Assembly: GCA_018401935.1 (NCBI GenBank) | Contig: JAGYJQ010000007.1 | Coordinates: 62,001 to 126,000 of the forward strand | Length of the DNA: 64,000 nt | Origin: Balneolaceae bacterium | Lineage (GTDB): Bacteria; Bacteroidota; Rhodothermia; Balneolales; Balneolaceae | Direction of reading: 5' to 3' | Shown here: piece after piece, positions 46,834-56,408 of the stretch | Position numbering within the stretch: the first letter of the stretch is position 1 | Layout: every line of letters starts with the position of its first letter | Notes under the pieces: generated by a model | What the model was told of the DNA's origin: nothing | The model's database searches: none | Seen by the model: the letters and a program-made list of their open reading frames with translations, nothing else | Position numbers and translations under genes: made by a program

Positions 46834-49272
46834 ATGTCTGAAGTTTCAACCCAAAAAAAGCGAACGCGTTTTTCCAAAGAAAGGAAAGAGGATATCCTAA
46901 AGGATTACCGCTTGGGGTGGCTTAGTAGGCAGGCATCTATTTTGGGTAGAAAAGAAGTGCTTTCAGGTAAAGCTAAGTTTGGAATATTTGGGGATGGGAA
47001 AGAGCTCCCGCAGTTAGCGATGGCGAAGGTATTTAAAAATGGAGACTTTCGAAGCGGTTATTACCGTGATCAAACCTTTATGTTTGCCATTGGAGAAGTT
47101 ACCTTAACGCAATTTTTTGCCCAGTTGTATGCTCATCCCGATGTGCAGGCAGATCCATTCTCAGCGGGAAGACAGATGAATGCTCATTTTGGTTCACGAC
47201 TATTAGATGAAGCTGGGGATTGGGTAGATCAGGTGAGTAGGAAAAATTCTGTATCTGGAATTTCACCAACAGCAGGGCAGATGGCACGTATTGCGGGCCT
47301 TGCACAAGCCTCTAAAATTTATCGGAGTCACAAAAAGCTTCAATCTGGAAAATGGAAGAAATTTTCCGACAAAGGTAATGAAGTTGTGTTTGGAACTATA
47401 GGGGATGCCAGTACATCTGAGGGTGTATTTTGGGAAACCATGAATACCTTAGGGGTCTTACAAGCACCGGCTGTTATTTCTGTTTGGGACGATGGATATG
47501 GAATTAGTGTTCCTAAAAAGTTTCAGACCACCAAAGAAAGTATTTCTGAAGCGTTAAGTGGGATGCAGCGGGATCAATCAACCAGTGGGGTAGAAATAAT
47601 AAAGGTTAAAGGCTGGGATTATGAGGATTTAATTGCAACCTATACCAGAGCATCTGAACTGGCTCGATCTGAGCATGTACCAGTCCTCATTCATGTAGAA
47701 GAGCTCACCCAGCCTTTGGGGCATTCTAGCTCCGGCTCTCATGAGAGATATAAAAGTAAGGAACGTCTTGAATGGGAAAGTGAGTATTGTTGTCTCCAGC
47801 AATTTAGGAAATGGATTTTAGCCAAAAAAGTTGCGACGGAATCGGAGCTTGATGTCTTAGAATCTGAGGCGCAGCAAGAGGCAATGGCAGCTAAGCAATT
47901 AGCATGGCAGCAGTACATTAGCCCTATTAAGCAGGAACGCGATTACATATTAACACTATTGCGGTCATTGAAAGAGGAATTGCCTCACTCTCAAACCGAT
48001 GCAACAAAATCTATTGATGCTATCATGCGGCGCTTGAAATCCACGCCAAATCCAATTCGAAAGGATATAGTATCAAGTATTCATAAGGCCTTACGAAGGG
48101 TTGGTTCTGATGAATCGGAATCTAAAAAACAGTTGGTTGAATGGTTAGAGAATCTTAAAATAACTACCCAAGACCGCTATCATTCTCACTTATATAGTCA
48201 AACGCCTTATTCTCCTTTACATGTGGAGCCTATTGCTCCTAGCTATGATACTAAACCTGTTAAAGTGGATGGCCGAATTGTCATCAGGGATAACTTTAGA
48301 GCATTGTTCAAGAAATACCCTGAACTTCTCACCTTTGGTGAAGATGTGGGAGCACTAGGTGATGTGAACAAGGGACTAGAAGGATTACAGGAAGAGTTCG
48401 GCAGCTCTCGTGTAATGGATACAGGTATTCGAGAGGCAACCATCATTGGTCAGGGAATTGGGATGGCTATTCGAGGTCTTCGCCCTATTCCTGAAATTCA
48501 GTATCTGGATTATATTTTTTATGCCCTATTTGTACTTTCCGATGATTTAGCTAGTCTCAGGTACCGGACCAAAGGCGGACAAGCATCACCTGTGATTATC
48601 AGAACGCGCGGGCACCGACTAGAGGGTATTTGGCACTCGGGATCCCCCATGTCAACACTACTTGGAAGTTTACGCGGCGTTCATTTGTGCGTACCCAGGA
48701 ACTTAACCGAAGCGGCTGGAATGTATAACACCTTACTTAAGGGAGATGACCCAGCCATTATGGTGGAGCCACTAAATGGATACCGGTTAAAGGAAGACTT
48801 ACCAAATAATCTTGGCGAATTCACTATCCCATTAGGCATACCAAGCTTACTCAACGAAGGAGATGACTTAACTTTAGTTTCTTATGGATCAACTCTAAAT
48901 ATCGCCAAAGGGGTCGTTTCTGACCTAAAAGATATAGGTATTGGAGTAGATTTAATTGATGTCCGAACCTTGTTGCCATTCGACATAAATGGAGTCATTA
49001 GGACATCACTCAGTAAGACCAATAAACTACTTATCGTCGATGAAGATGTACCGGGAGGAGCCTCTGCTTATATACTTCAGAAGGTATTACAGCAGCAAAA
49101 GGGGTTTTATTTATTGGATGCTGCCCCGGTTTGCCTGTCAGCGAAAGCCCATCGCCCCGCTTATTCTTCCGATGGGGATTACTTTAGCAAACCAAATGCT
49201 GAGGATATCTTCAACGCAGCTTACGGAATTATGCAGGAAAATAACCCCAGTGCATTTCCACCATTGTTTTAA
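46834..49272 (+). CDS. 2-oxoacid dehydrogenase E1, fused alpha and beta chains (branched-chain type)
   Basis: An 812-residue thiamine-diphosphate enzyme decarboxylating branched-chain 2-oxoacids (or pyruvate) and passing the acyl group to lipoyl-E2. The alpha half (about 1-420) has the ThDP motif FGTIGDASTSEGVFWETMN and YGISVPKKFQTTKES; the beta half (about 460-812) starts RIVIRDNFRALFKKYPELLT and continues EDVGALGDVNKGLEGL, REATIIGQGIGMAIRGLRPI and VDEDVPGGASAYILQ. E1 is usually two genes; the single-chain form is known in Bacteroidota. E2 and E3 genes are not in the window. Confidence 0.9.
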   Translation: MSEVSTQKKRTRFSKERKEDILKDYRLGWLSRQASILGRKEVLSGKAKFGIFGDGKELPQLAMAKVFKNGDFRSGYYRDQTFMFAIGEVTLTQFFAQLYAHPDVQADPFSAGRQMNAHFGSRLLDEAGDWVDQVSRKNSVSGISPTAGQMARIAGLAQASKIYRSHKKLQSGKWKKFSDKGNEVVFGTIGDASTSEGVFWETMNTLGVLQAPAVISVWDDGYGISVPKKFQTTKESISEALSGMQRDQSTSGVEIIKVKGWDYEDLIATYTRASELARSEHVPVLIHVEELTQPLGHSSSGSHERYKSKERLEWESEYCCLQQFRKWILAKKVATESELDVLESEAQQEAMAAKQLAWQQYISPIKQERDYILTLLRSLKEELPHSQTDATKSIDAIMRRLKSTPNPIRKDIVSSIHKALRRVGSDESESKKQLVEWLENLKITTQDRYHSHLYSQTPYSPLHVEPIAPSYDTKPVKVDGRIVIRDNFRALFKKYPELLTFGEDVGALGDVNKGLEGLQEEFGSSRVMDTGIREATIIGQGIGMAIRGLRPIPEIQYLDYIFYALFVLSDDLASLRYRTKGGQASPVIIRTRGHRLEGIWHSGSPMSTLLGSLRGVHLCVPRNLTEAAGMYNTLLKGDDPAIMVEPLNGYRLKEDLPNNLGEFTIPLGIPSLLNEGDDLTLVSYGSTLNIAKGVVSDLKDIGIGVDLIDVRTLLPFDINGVIRTSLSKTNKLLIVDEDVPGGASAYILQKVLQQQKGFYLLDAAPVCLSAKAHRPAYSSDGDYFSKPNAEDIFNAAYGIMQENNPSAFPPLF

Positions 49273-49398
49273 CCGGGATTTATATCAATTGACCTGTACC
49301 TTAACAGGCCTTTATGTAACCGTCTAATGGGTTAAAAGCTAAATTACCTGCACTCTGTATATTTTGCTGAATACATTAATATAGTCAGTAGCTAAAAG

Positions 49399-50226
49399 CT
49401 AGTGAGTGTTCGTTGTCGAAATATCACTTGAATATCTAGCGCTGAGATTGAAGAAATGAAAACTTAAGACCGTTTGGAATACAATAGTGGTAAGAGCGGT
49501 TAAAACGTTGAATAATCCACTCACTAATGTAGAAATAAACTCACCTACATCACTGGTCATCCATGACACCTTCTCTAAACCTATTCGGATGAATTCAGCA
49601 GGTATTTGAATTAACGAGCTAATCATGACAATCAGAAGAAGTAGAATAATCAAAAGCCCAAAAGTTGGCCATGCCTGGTAGGTAGTTATGTTCCAGCTAT
49701 GAACCAAGCTTTCTACCAGTGACTTTTCTCCGATAATGTAGCTCTGAAAACTAACTGCTAATTTGGTTCCCATGAACAAAAATGGAAAGAAAAAGAAGAG
49801 CATCGAAAGTCCTAGAATTATGGTAACCGAAAAATAAAGCACACTGAATCCTAGAATTTTAGGGAATAATGAGGGGATATCCTCTGGGTTCATGGGTATG
49901 GCGTCTTTGGTGCACTTTATGTGTTCGAGTACAATAACTATAGAGGTTGCTTGACTTAGAATAGCGGAAATGATGACCAAAGGGTACATAGGTCCCATCA
50001 TTGAATCAATTGCATCTAGCCCGCCCAACCCAAGTAGTAGCTCTTCTGATTCAAATTGCTGCATAATCTCTTCAAGGGGTAGCTTGGATAGTAAAAAATG
50101 ATGCAATAAGATAAGGGGGGCAGCAAATAGCCCCCAGATACCCAATAAATGTTTCCCATGTGCGCCTAAATAATTAAAACTATCCTTAAGTGTATCAGCA
50201 ATGTCACGAACCTGGTAATAGTGCAT
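49399..50226 (-). CDS. multi-pass inner-membrane protein of unknown function
   Basis: A 275-residue protein with about five or six membrane helices, for example LLGIWGLFAAPLILLHHFLL, YPLVIISAILSQATSIVIVL, FSVTIILGLSMLFFFFPFLF and FGLLIILLLLIVMISSLI. An amphipathic N-terminus (VRDIADTLKDSFNYL) precedes the first. The general layout is like the membrane domain of glycerophosphodiester phosphodiesterase-associated proteins or DUF975, but no motif decides. It is downstream of ctaB; a 4.5-copy 8-bp repeat sits directly upstream of its start. Confidence 0.75.
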   Translation of the reverse strand: MHYYQVRDIADTLKDSFNYLGAHGKHLLGIWGLFAAPLILLHHFLLSKLPLEEIMQQFESEELLLGLGGLDAIDSMMGPMYPLVIISAILSQATSIVIVLEHIKCTKDAIPMNPEDIPSLFPKILGFSVLYFSVTIILGLSMLFFFFPFLFMGTKLAVSFQSYIIGEKSLVESLVHSWNITTYQAWPTFGLLIILLLLIVMISSLIQIPAEFIRIGLEKVSWMTSDVGEFISTLVSGLFNVLTALTTIVFQTVLSFHFFNLSARYSSDISTTNTH

Positions 50227-50232
50227 AGAGTA

Positions 50233-50268
50233 GTTTCTCGGTTTCTCGGTTTCTCGGTTTCTCGGTTT
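50233..50268. repeat. 8-bp tandem repeat, 4.5 copies
   Basis: GTTTCTCG is repeated perfectly four times (50233-50264) with a half copy after it. It fills the gap between the ctaB stop (50267-50269) and the start of the minus-strand membrane-protein gene (50226), ending 6 bp from that start codon. Confidence 0.95.
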
Positions 50269-51181
50269 AGTAAATTAGAACATCGATGCTTAAAACAAGC
50301 CAAATAAGTGGCAGATATGCAATTGAAGCAAACATGAGTGCCCGTGCTGTTTTATGTGATCGTGTTTGGATGAAACGTAGGCCAAAAAAAAGAAAAAACA
50401 ATCCAATGGGAATGCTACCTAATAAAAATAAGGCATGAGCTAAGCCAAGGGCATATAACGAATAATTCACTGCAAATAAAATGAGTATACAGAGAAGAGC
50501 ATAAATGGAGGTTTTAAGTCCATTATGATCACCTTTAGGAAGCATTTTAAAACCTGCTCCAGAATAATCATCCTTACACACCCAAGCTATGGCCATAACA
50601 TGAGGGATTTGCCAGAAAAAAACGATGGCAAATAATATCCACATCCCTGGATCGATAACGGTCCCTGTTACCGCAGCCCAACCACCGACCGGAGGTAAAG
50701 CCCCTGGAACCGCTCCGATAACGATATTAAATGCTGTTTTTTGTTTCATTGGGGTATATAATCCCAAATAAATTAAGGTAGTTGCTAAAGAAACAGCTCC
50801 AGCAACAGGGTGGGTAAACCACATAAGATAGACTAAGCCAATGATAATTAGACTTATTGAAAATACTTTTCCTTCAAAAGCTGAAATCCGCTGAGTGGGC
50901 AAAGGTCGTGTCTTAGTTCTGTTCATTAGCCCATCAAGGCCCCTTTCTAGAAATTGGTTGTGTGCAGCAGTGCCTCCTGCAATAAGATAGGTACCTATAG
51001 TAGCATGTACCATTAACACCCAATCGATAGATCCTTTAATCACAACACTTGCCATTAAAAAACCCATTAACATACTTATGAGCACGGTCAAAGTGATACC
51101 GGGCTTAGTCAGTATGTAGTAATCGGAAAGTTTAGCGCGAAGGCTATTTTGGTAGGACAACTTATTTTCGATGATATTCAA
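50267..51181 (-). CDS. ctaB: protoheme IX farnesyltransferase (heme O synthase)
   Basis: UbiA-type prenyltransferase converting heme B to heme O for heme-copper oxidases. The 304-residue membrane protein has the conserved DYYILTKPGITLTVLI start, the first Asp-rich site NQFLERGLDGLMNRTKTRPLP, and IPHVMAIAWVCKDDYSGAGFKMLP. The frame opens with TTG; no ATG is available upstream before a stop, and the next Met would cut into the first helix. It is divergent from ctaA across 86 bp. Confidence 0.93.
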   Translation of the reverse strand: MNIIENKLSYQNSLRAKLSDYYILTKPGITLTVLISMLMGFLMASVVIKGSIDWVLMVHATIGTYLIAGGTAAHNQFLERGLDGLMNRTKTRPLPTQRISAFEGKVFSISLIIIGLVYLMWFTHPVAGAVSLATTLIYLGLYTPMKQKTAFNIVIGAVPGALPPVGGWAAVTGTVIDPGMWILFAIVFFWQIPHVMAIAWVCKDDYSGAGFKMLPKGDHNGLKTSIYALLCILILFAVNYSLYALGLAHALFLLGSIPIGLFFLFFGLRFIQTRSHKTARALMFASIAYLPLIWLVLSIDVLIY

Positions 51182-51267
51182 GCAAATATGCGTTCATAAG
51201 TGTAATTTTAGAACAGTAAAAATAACGAATAATCGATTTAATTGTAGGTAAAAAGAACCTCGAACAG

Positions 51268-52239
51268 ATGAAATTAAATCTCTATCAAAAAACAGCTCTA
51301 AGTACCATAGCAGCTACTCTGTTTCTAATCATGGTGGGGGGAATTGTCCGAGCTTCGGGGGCAGGATTAGGATGCCCTGACTGGCCAAAATGTTATGGAT
51401 TATGGATACCTCCTATGCATGTGTCGGATCTACCTTCTGGGTTTGATGTAGATAGTTTTAATGCGTTTAAAACGTGGACCGAGTATGTGAACAGGCTAAT
51501 AGGCGTATTGGTGGGGTTTTTTATCGCCGCTAATTTTTTAACCTCTCTTAGATATCGTAGATCTAAACCCAGTGTCACGATTTCATCTTTATTGGCTTTG
51601 GTCTTAGTATTGTTTCAGGCGTGGCTAGGTGGGCAGGTGGTGCGCTCTGGGCTTGCTTCAGGGATAATTACCCTACACATGTTACTGGCCATGATCATTG
51701 TAGGGGTATTATTATATGCGAGTTTTAAATCAAAAGAGGATTTTGTAGAGTTACGAATGAGCCAAAAATCAAAACAACGATTTTTGCAATTAGGCATCAT
51801 TATTGGGGTATTAAGTATAATCCAGATGGTGCTTGGAACCCAGGTTCGTGAGTCTATTGATGTGGTGAAAATGGGGATGGGTTTGACAGATCGAAGCTTA
51901 TGGATTGAGCAGTTAGGAGTAATCTATAAAATACATAGAAGCTTTTCTTGGCTTTTAATTAGTACCATAGCGCTACTTTCTTACCAACTTTTTAAGTTTT
52001 CAAAGGATCAATCAGAGAAAACGTACAGCGGCCATAAAGGATTTATCGCTCTTGGCTATGGTATTCCTATCGGGGTTGTGTCTCAAGTCTTGATTGGGGT
52101 AGGCCTTCAGTGGTTAGATATGCCTGGAGTTTTACAGGTACTTCACCTGTTAGGTGTGGCCTTACTCTTATCTGTCATTTTTATTTTTGTGCTTATTCTA
52201 TCACAGCGCACTAAAGCTTATGAAGAAGTTGATCCATGA
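51268..52239 (+). CDS. ctaA: heme A synthase (CtaA/COX15)
   Basis: Membrane oxygenase converting heme O to heme A. The 323-residue protein has about eight helices and paired heme-ligand motifs: GGIVRASGAGLGCPDWPKCYG near residues 24-44 (with the Cys pair), EYVNRLIG, VVRSGLASGIITLHMLLA, QVRES and IHRSFSWLL, HLLGVALL. Presence of ctaA and ctaB together implies an aa3 or caa3 oxidase elsewhere, besides the cbb3 oxidase at the left edge. The last 29 bp overlap the 3' end of the merR gene on the other strand. Confidence 0.93.
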   Translation: MKLNLYQKTALSTIAATLFLIMVGGIVRASGAGLGCPDWPKCYGLWIPPMHVSDLPSGFDVDSFNAFKTWTEYVNRLIGVLVGFFIAANFLTSLRYRRSKPSVTISSLLALVLVLFQAWLGGQVVRSGLASGIITLHMLLAMIIVGVLLYASFKSKEDFVELRMSQKSKQRFLQLGIIIGVLSIIQMVLGTQVRESIDVVKMGMGLTDRSLWIEQLGVIYKIHRSFSWLLISTIALLSYQLFKFSKDQSEKTYSGHKGFIALGYGIPIGVVSQVLIGVGLQWLDMPGVLQVLHLLGVALLLSVIFIFVLILSQRTKAYEEVDP

Positions 52240-52543
52240 AAATTCTTACTTCCGTTAAATCTTTTCGCATCTCCGGGGTAAGTGCTGATTGAGTAGGAAG
52301 GCCTTGGGTTGAATCCATGTTTTTTAAGACTTTTTTTACTCCATCACTAGTAAACTTTTGGTCTTCAACCAATTCTTTAATCTTGAAGATAAGTGCTACA
52401 TCTTCATCGGTATAGGCACGATTTCCCGCACTATTTTTTTTTGGTTTAAGCTCTTGGTATGTTTTTTCCCAATTTCTTAACACATGCGGTGGTAAGTTGG
52501 TTAGTGTACTTACCTCGCCCATCGAATAATACAATTTTTTCAT
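52211..52543 (-). CDS. MerR-family transcriptional regulator
   Basis: A 110-residue protein with a MerR-type winged helix (YYSMGEVSTLTNLPPHVLRNW, then AGNRAYTDEDVALIFKIKELV) and a short C-terminal part, lacking Cys or effector domain. Size and the NRxYT pattern resemble the small MerR regulators of Bacteroidota that lie near division or folding genes. The target is unknown. Its 3' end is antisense to the ctaA 3' end for 29 bp; its 5' side faces the GT2 gene across 73 bp. Confidence 0.85.
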   Translation of the reverse strand: MKKLYYSMGEVSTLTNLPPHVLRNWEKTYQELKPKKNSAGNRAYTDEDVALIFKIKELVEDQKFTSDGVKKVLKNMDSTQGLPTQSALTPEMRKDLTEVRIFMDQLLHKL

Positions 52544-52616
52544 AGCCTATATAAAGTGTATTTTACATCTCTGTAAAAGTACGTTTTTTATTTCAGAATC
52601 AATAAAGTCGTTTGTT

Positions 52617-53567
52617 GTGAATCCAACTACCGAAGATCAAGGTCTAGAACTTAGCATTGTAGTTCCTCTTTACAATGAAGAGGAATCACTTCCTGAATTA
52701 GTCGATCAAATAAAACGAGCATTGCCCTCTAGAAGCTTTGAGCTCATCTTTGTGGACGATGGTTCGACAGATGATTCATGGAATGTTATTGAGCAATTAG
52801 TTGAGGCTAATAACCAGATAAAGGGTATCTCACTGGGTGTAAACCAGGGTAAAAGTTACGCATTACAGGCTGGTTTTAACGAGGTTCAAGGGCAATATGT
52901 CGTTACTATGGATGCTGACCTACAAGACGATCCCGCTGAAATTGAGCGAATGATACACTCCCTGGAATCGGGTTATGATCTAGTGAGTGGCTGGAAAAAA
53001 GAGCGGTTTGATCCAGTGAGTAAAACCATACCGTCTAAATTTTTTAATTGGGTTACACGAAGAGCCGCTGGTATCCACTTGCACGACTTTAACTGTGGTT
53101 TGAAAGCCTATAGAGCAGAGGTTTTAGCTCATATTCAGTTGTATGGAGAATTACATCGATACATACCTCTATTGGCAAAAAGAGCAGGATTTGGCCGTAT
53201 CACAGAGCAAGTTGTCCAGCATAGAGCACGGAAATATGGAACGACGAAATTTGGCTTATCACGATTTATAAACGGTTTTTTGGACCTGATAACGATTCTT
53301 TTTGTTCAGAAATACCTGCAAAAACCCATGCATTTTTTTGGAACTATTGGTGTTTTATTAATGGCTGTTGGCTCACTCATCAACCTGTACATGGCAGGAA
53401 TTAGAATCTTTTATAATGCTGGAATTGGGAACCGACCCTTACTATTTCTTGGAATCTTGTTAATGGTTTTAGGTGTGCAATTCTTATCCACTGGTTTTTT
53501 AGGCGAGCTTATCAACAAGAATCACATACACAATAGACAACCAGTTATCAGGAAGCGGAGTGAATAA
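52617..53567 (+). CDS. GT2 glycosyltransferase, GtrB/DPM1-like
   Basis: A 316-residue membrane-linked glycosyltransferase that would load a sugar from a nucleotide donor onto polyprenyl phosphate. The GT-A domain has IVVPLYNEEESLPEL, the DDGSTDDSW motif and DADLQDDP; two C-terminal helices (IGVLLMAVGSLINLYMAGI and LLFLGILLMVLGVQFLSTGFL) anchor it. The start codon is GTG at 52617; no better start is seen. It has no obvious partner among neighbours. Confidence 0.9.
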   Translation: MNPTTEDQGLELSIVVPLYNEEESLPELVDQIKRALPSRSFELIFVDDGSTDDSWNVIEQLVEANNQIKGISLGVNQGKSYALQAGFNEVQGQYVVTMDADLQDDPAEIERMIHSLESGYDLVSGWKKERFDPVSKTIPSKFFNWVTRRAAGIHLHDFNCGLKAYRAEVLAHIQLYGELHRYIPLLAKRAGFGRITEQVVQHRARKYGTTKFGLSRFINGFLDLITILFVQKYLQKPMHFFGTIGVLLMAVGSLINLYMAGIRIFYNAGIGNRPLLFLGILLMVLGVQFLSTGFLGELINKNHIHNRQPVIRKRSE

Positions 53568-53593
53568 GGCCTTTCCACTATGTGAGGTTTCGT

Positions 53594-54601
53594 CTATCCT
53601 ACCGAATGTTTTCTGTTTAGAGAGACAGGAACTAAGCTAAGGGTGGAACGCAGCCGATCCTTTCTTTCAATTATATCCAATAAAGTTTGAATGCTAAGTC
53701 TTCCGAGCTCCTCAAAATCTGTTTCTATTGAACTAAGATTGGGTTGGAGTTGGTAGCAAACAGGTAGGTTATCGTATCCAATAATTGATACATCACGTGG
53801 TATTTGTAACCCTGCATTCGTTGCCGCAAAGCTAAAGCCAGCAGCCATTAAATCATTGCTAAAAAAAATACCTTGCGGCTGTTGTATGCTATGTTGAAAT
53901 GATTCAAAAGATTTAAATCCACTGTCAAAGGTGAAATCTCCCTGCACCTCCCAAACCACTTCTAGATCATGGTGCATACAATAATCTTTGAACCCATTCG
54001 CGCGAAAACTACTTTCCGCTTTACCCGAAGGTCCTTTTACAATCCCAACTTTTCTCATGTTTCGTTGATCAAAACATTCAGCGGCAACAAAGCCTCCTGA
54101 GTATCCGTCAAAGGTAATAGTGGGCAGGATGGGGTTTTCAATGAGACCATTGGATATGATAGGAATGGAAATCTGAGCTTTATTTAAGTCTTCCAATAGC
54201 TTTTTATAATCCTTGTGTTCCATAGTAGGAACAAAGAGTGCTATCCCATCAACCTGATGTTGTATACGAGCGGTAATAATATCAAAAAGACTCTTTTCGT
54301 GTTGATTAGCACTAATCAAGGATAAATTAACGTCTAGTTTTCCAGCAGCAGTGAAATACCCTGTATAGGCCGAAGCATAAAATTCACCATGAGCCAGCTC
54401 CGAAATGAGAACGATATCCTTAGTACCATTGGAATACATAGGAATCTGGTTTTTATTGAATGGGTATTCCAATTCTTCGGCCACTTGAACAATTCTTCTT
54501 TGTACATCCAAGCTAATTTTATTGGTTCCATTTAATACTCTAGAGACGGTTGAAATAGAGTAGCCAGTTTTGTCCGCAATGTGTTTTAGTGTAATTCTCA
54601 T
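53594..54601 (-). CDS. LacI-family transcriptional regulator
   Basis: A 335-residue repressor with the N-terminal LacI helix-turn-helix (ITLKHIADKTGYSISTVSRVLNGTNKIS) and a periplasmic-binding-protein-like sugar-sensing domain (VGIVKGPSGKAESSFRANGF, DVSIIGYDNLPVCYQLQPNL). It is divergent from the sugar porter gene with a 148-bp gap, which suggests it controls that gene and itself. An imperfect dyad lies 2 bp upstream of its start codon. Confidence 0.92.
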   Translation of the reverse strand: MRITLKHIADKTGYSISTVSRVLNGTNKISLDVQRRIVQVAEELEYPFNKNQIPMYSNGTKDIVLISELAHGEFYASAYTGYFTAAGKLDVNLSLISANQHEKSLFDIITARIQHQVDGIALFVPTMEHKDYKKLLEDLNKAQISIPIISNGLIENPILPTITFDGYSGGFVAAECFDQRNMRKVGIVKGPSGKAESSFRANGFKDYCMHHDLEVVWEVQGDFTFDSGFKSFESFQHSIQQPQGIFFSNDLMAAGFSFAATNAGLQIPRDVSIIGYDNLPVCYQLQPNLSSIETDFEELGRLSIQTLLDIIERKDRLRSTLSLVPVSLNRKHSVG

Positions 54602-54603
54602 AT

Positions 54604-54617
54604 CAGATTAAAATCTG
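54604..54617. promoter_or_regulatory. 14-bp inverted repeat, possible LacI-family operator
   Basis: CAGATT and AATCTG flank a central AA; 12 of 14 positions are self-complementary. It sits directly before the LacI start codon. The central CG common in LacI operators is missing, so the call is weak. Confidence 0.3.
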
Positions 54618-54709
54618 TTGAATTTACACATTTAATCAATATAATGGTATTTCTTAGTTTGATTACTCATTCCAATTAAACCTATGGAATCCAACTCCTG
54701 AGAATTATG

Positions 54710-54717
54710 TACTTTTG
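54710..54717 (+). promoter_or_regulatory. Bacteroidota-type -7 element upstream of the sugar porter gene
   Basis: TACTTTTG fits the TAnnTTTG consensus, 32 bp before the start codon. No convincing -33 element is visible. Confidence 0.45.
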
Positions 54718-54749
54718 AGTATGAGCGTAATAAATAAGATAGCTTAAGT

Positions 54750-56303
54750 ATGCAGAATCGGTCCCCACTGTATTACACAATGATCGTTTCATTAGGAGGC
54801 TTTTTATTCGGGTTTGATGCCTCAGTGATTTCTGGCGGCATAGTTTACTTAGATGCCTTATTTGAATTATCCAGCTTATCCAAAGGCTGGATTGTAAGTG
54901 CACCTGCATTTTCAGCCATGTTTGCAATGTTGGGAGGGGGGGTATTAAGTGATCGAATAGGTAGAAAGAAAACCTTGCAAATAGTAGCATTTTGCTATGT
55001 TTTATCGGCTTTATTGTCTGCTATATCGCAGGATATAGGTAGTTTAGTTGCCGCTAGAATGCTTGGGGGTGTGGCTTTTGGTGGTGCACTCATCATTGTT
55101 CCCGTTTACATATCGGAGATTTCACCATCCGAGCAGAGAGGACGTTTGGTTTCCATTCAACAGATGAATATTGTCGTGGGTTTTTTGGCTGCCTATTTCA
55201 GTAATTACTTTATTGGTGTGTATCTTACCCAATGGCTGAGTGCAGCAATTATTTGGCGATGGATGTTAGCTGTTGAGTTAGTACCTGCCATTATATACGT
55301 TGTTTTATTACCCAAAATTCCAGAATCACCGGTGTGGTTAATGAGCCGTTCTGGTTTAGCTAACAAGCGAAGACCAGCAGTTACGGAGGCTGCCTCACTT
55401 AGGACCGGTCCATCGGTTTATGGCTCTTTTTTAAACTGGTTGATGTATCAAAAAAAGCATTTATACTTATTGTGGAGCCCCACATGGCGGGAGATATTTT
55501 TGGTTGCTGTTTTCTTAGGTATCCTACAGCAAATTACGGGTATAAACGCCATTTTTTTCTATGCCACAAGTATTTTTGAAAAAACAGGAATTGGAATTGA
55601 TGCCTCACTTGCGCAAACCGTTTCGGTAGGGGTCATCAACATAATATTCACCCTAGTTGCTTTTTTTACCATAGACCGGTTCGGGCGAAGATTTTTACTG
55701 CTTTGGGGCCTAGTGGGAATGGTTATAAGTATGAGCATAACAGCCTACGGTTTTGCTAATACCGAATACAAATTAACCCAAGAAATCATAGTTAAATATG
55801 AGCAAAGGAACGAAATTCGTAGGATATCTCCGGTTTTTGAAGAGATGCTTGGGCTTAGCTATACCTCGGAGGCGGCTTTTAAGGCTGAGCTTAGCAAGGC
55901 AATGGAGCAAATTAGTTGGAACGAAGTAGAAAATGGCACGGAGAGTGACCACTCAAAGATGTATCAGGCCATACTATTGGAATCAAAACAGCTTAACTCT
56001 TATTTGGTATTGCTCGGGATTCTTGGTTTTGTTGCCAGTTTTGCCTGTTCACTTGGTCCTGTAATGTGGGTTGTTTTGTCAGAAATATTTCCAACCCACT
56101 TAAGAGGTATAGGCATATCAATTGTAGGGTTTTTGAATTCATTCACAAGTTGGGTAACTCAATTTGTGTTCCCCATAGAACTCAATATTATTGGGGATGG
56201 CTTTACCTATGCAATCTTTGCCGGGATTGCAGCAATTGGTTGGGGAATAGTTTACCGATATTTACCTGAGACGAAAGGCAATAAGCTTGGTAAAATACGC
56301 TAA
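54750..56303 (+). CDS. MFS sugar porter
   Basis: A 517-residue twelve-helix transporter of the sugar porter family, probably proton-linked. Signatures: GFLFGFDASVISGGI in helix 1, the loop 2-3 motif DRIGRKK, GGVAFGGALIIVPVYISEISP in helix 4, QQITGINAIFFYA in helix 7, DRFGRR in loop 8-9 and PETKG at the C-terminus. An extended loop of about 80 residues between helices 9 and 10 (around 345-420, charged and Glu/Ser-rich) makes it longer than most members. It is divergent from a LacI regulator, so expression is probably sugar-controlled. Confidence 0.92.
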   Translation: MQNRSPLYYTMIVSLGGFLFGFDASVISGGIVYLDALFELSSLSKGWIVSAPAFSAMFAMLGGGVLSDRIGRKKTLQIVAFCYVLSALLSAISQDIGSLVAARMLGGVAFGGALIIVPVYISEISPSEQRGRLVSIQQMNIVVGFLAAYFSNYFIGVYLTQWLSAAIIWRWMLAVELVPAIIYVVLLPKIPESPVWLMSRSGLANKRRPAVTEAASLRTGPSVYGSFLNWLMYQKKHLYLLWSPTWREIFLVAVFLGILQQITGINAIFFYATSIFEKTGIGIDASLAQTVSVGVINIIFTLVAFFTIDRFGRRFLLLWGLVGMVISMSITAYGFANTEYKLTQEIIVKYEQRNEIRRISPVFEEMLGLSYTSEAAFKAELSKAMEQISWNEVENGTESDHSKMYQAILLESKQLNSYLVLLGILGFVASFACSLGPVMWVVLSEIFPTHLRGIGISIVGFLNSFTSWVTQFVFPIELNIIGDGFTYAIFAGIAAIGWGIVYRYLPETKGNKLGKIR

Positions 56304-56408
56304 GTTGCCCGCATTAGCAGGGTAGATCCATTGAGAAATTATGAACCCAATAAAATCAATCCAAATAATGAACGGCTATTATTAACCAAGCTTACATGTA
56401 GAAAAAAG

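Noticed and set aside
48989-49327. 112-residue plus-strand frame overlapping the end of the E1 gene
   Set aside because: Out-of-frame shadow of the fused E1 beta half, which has clear conserved motifs.
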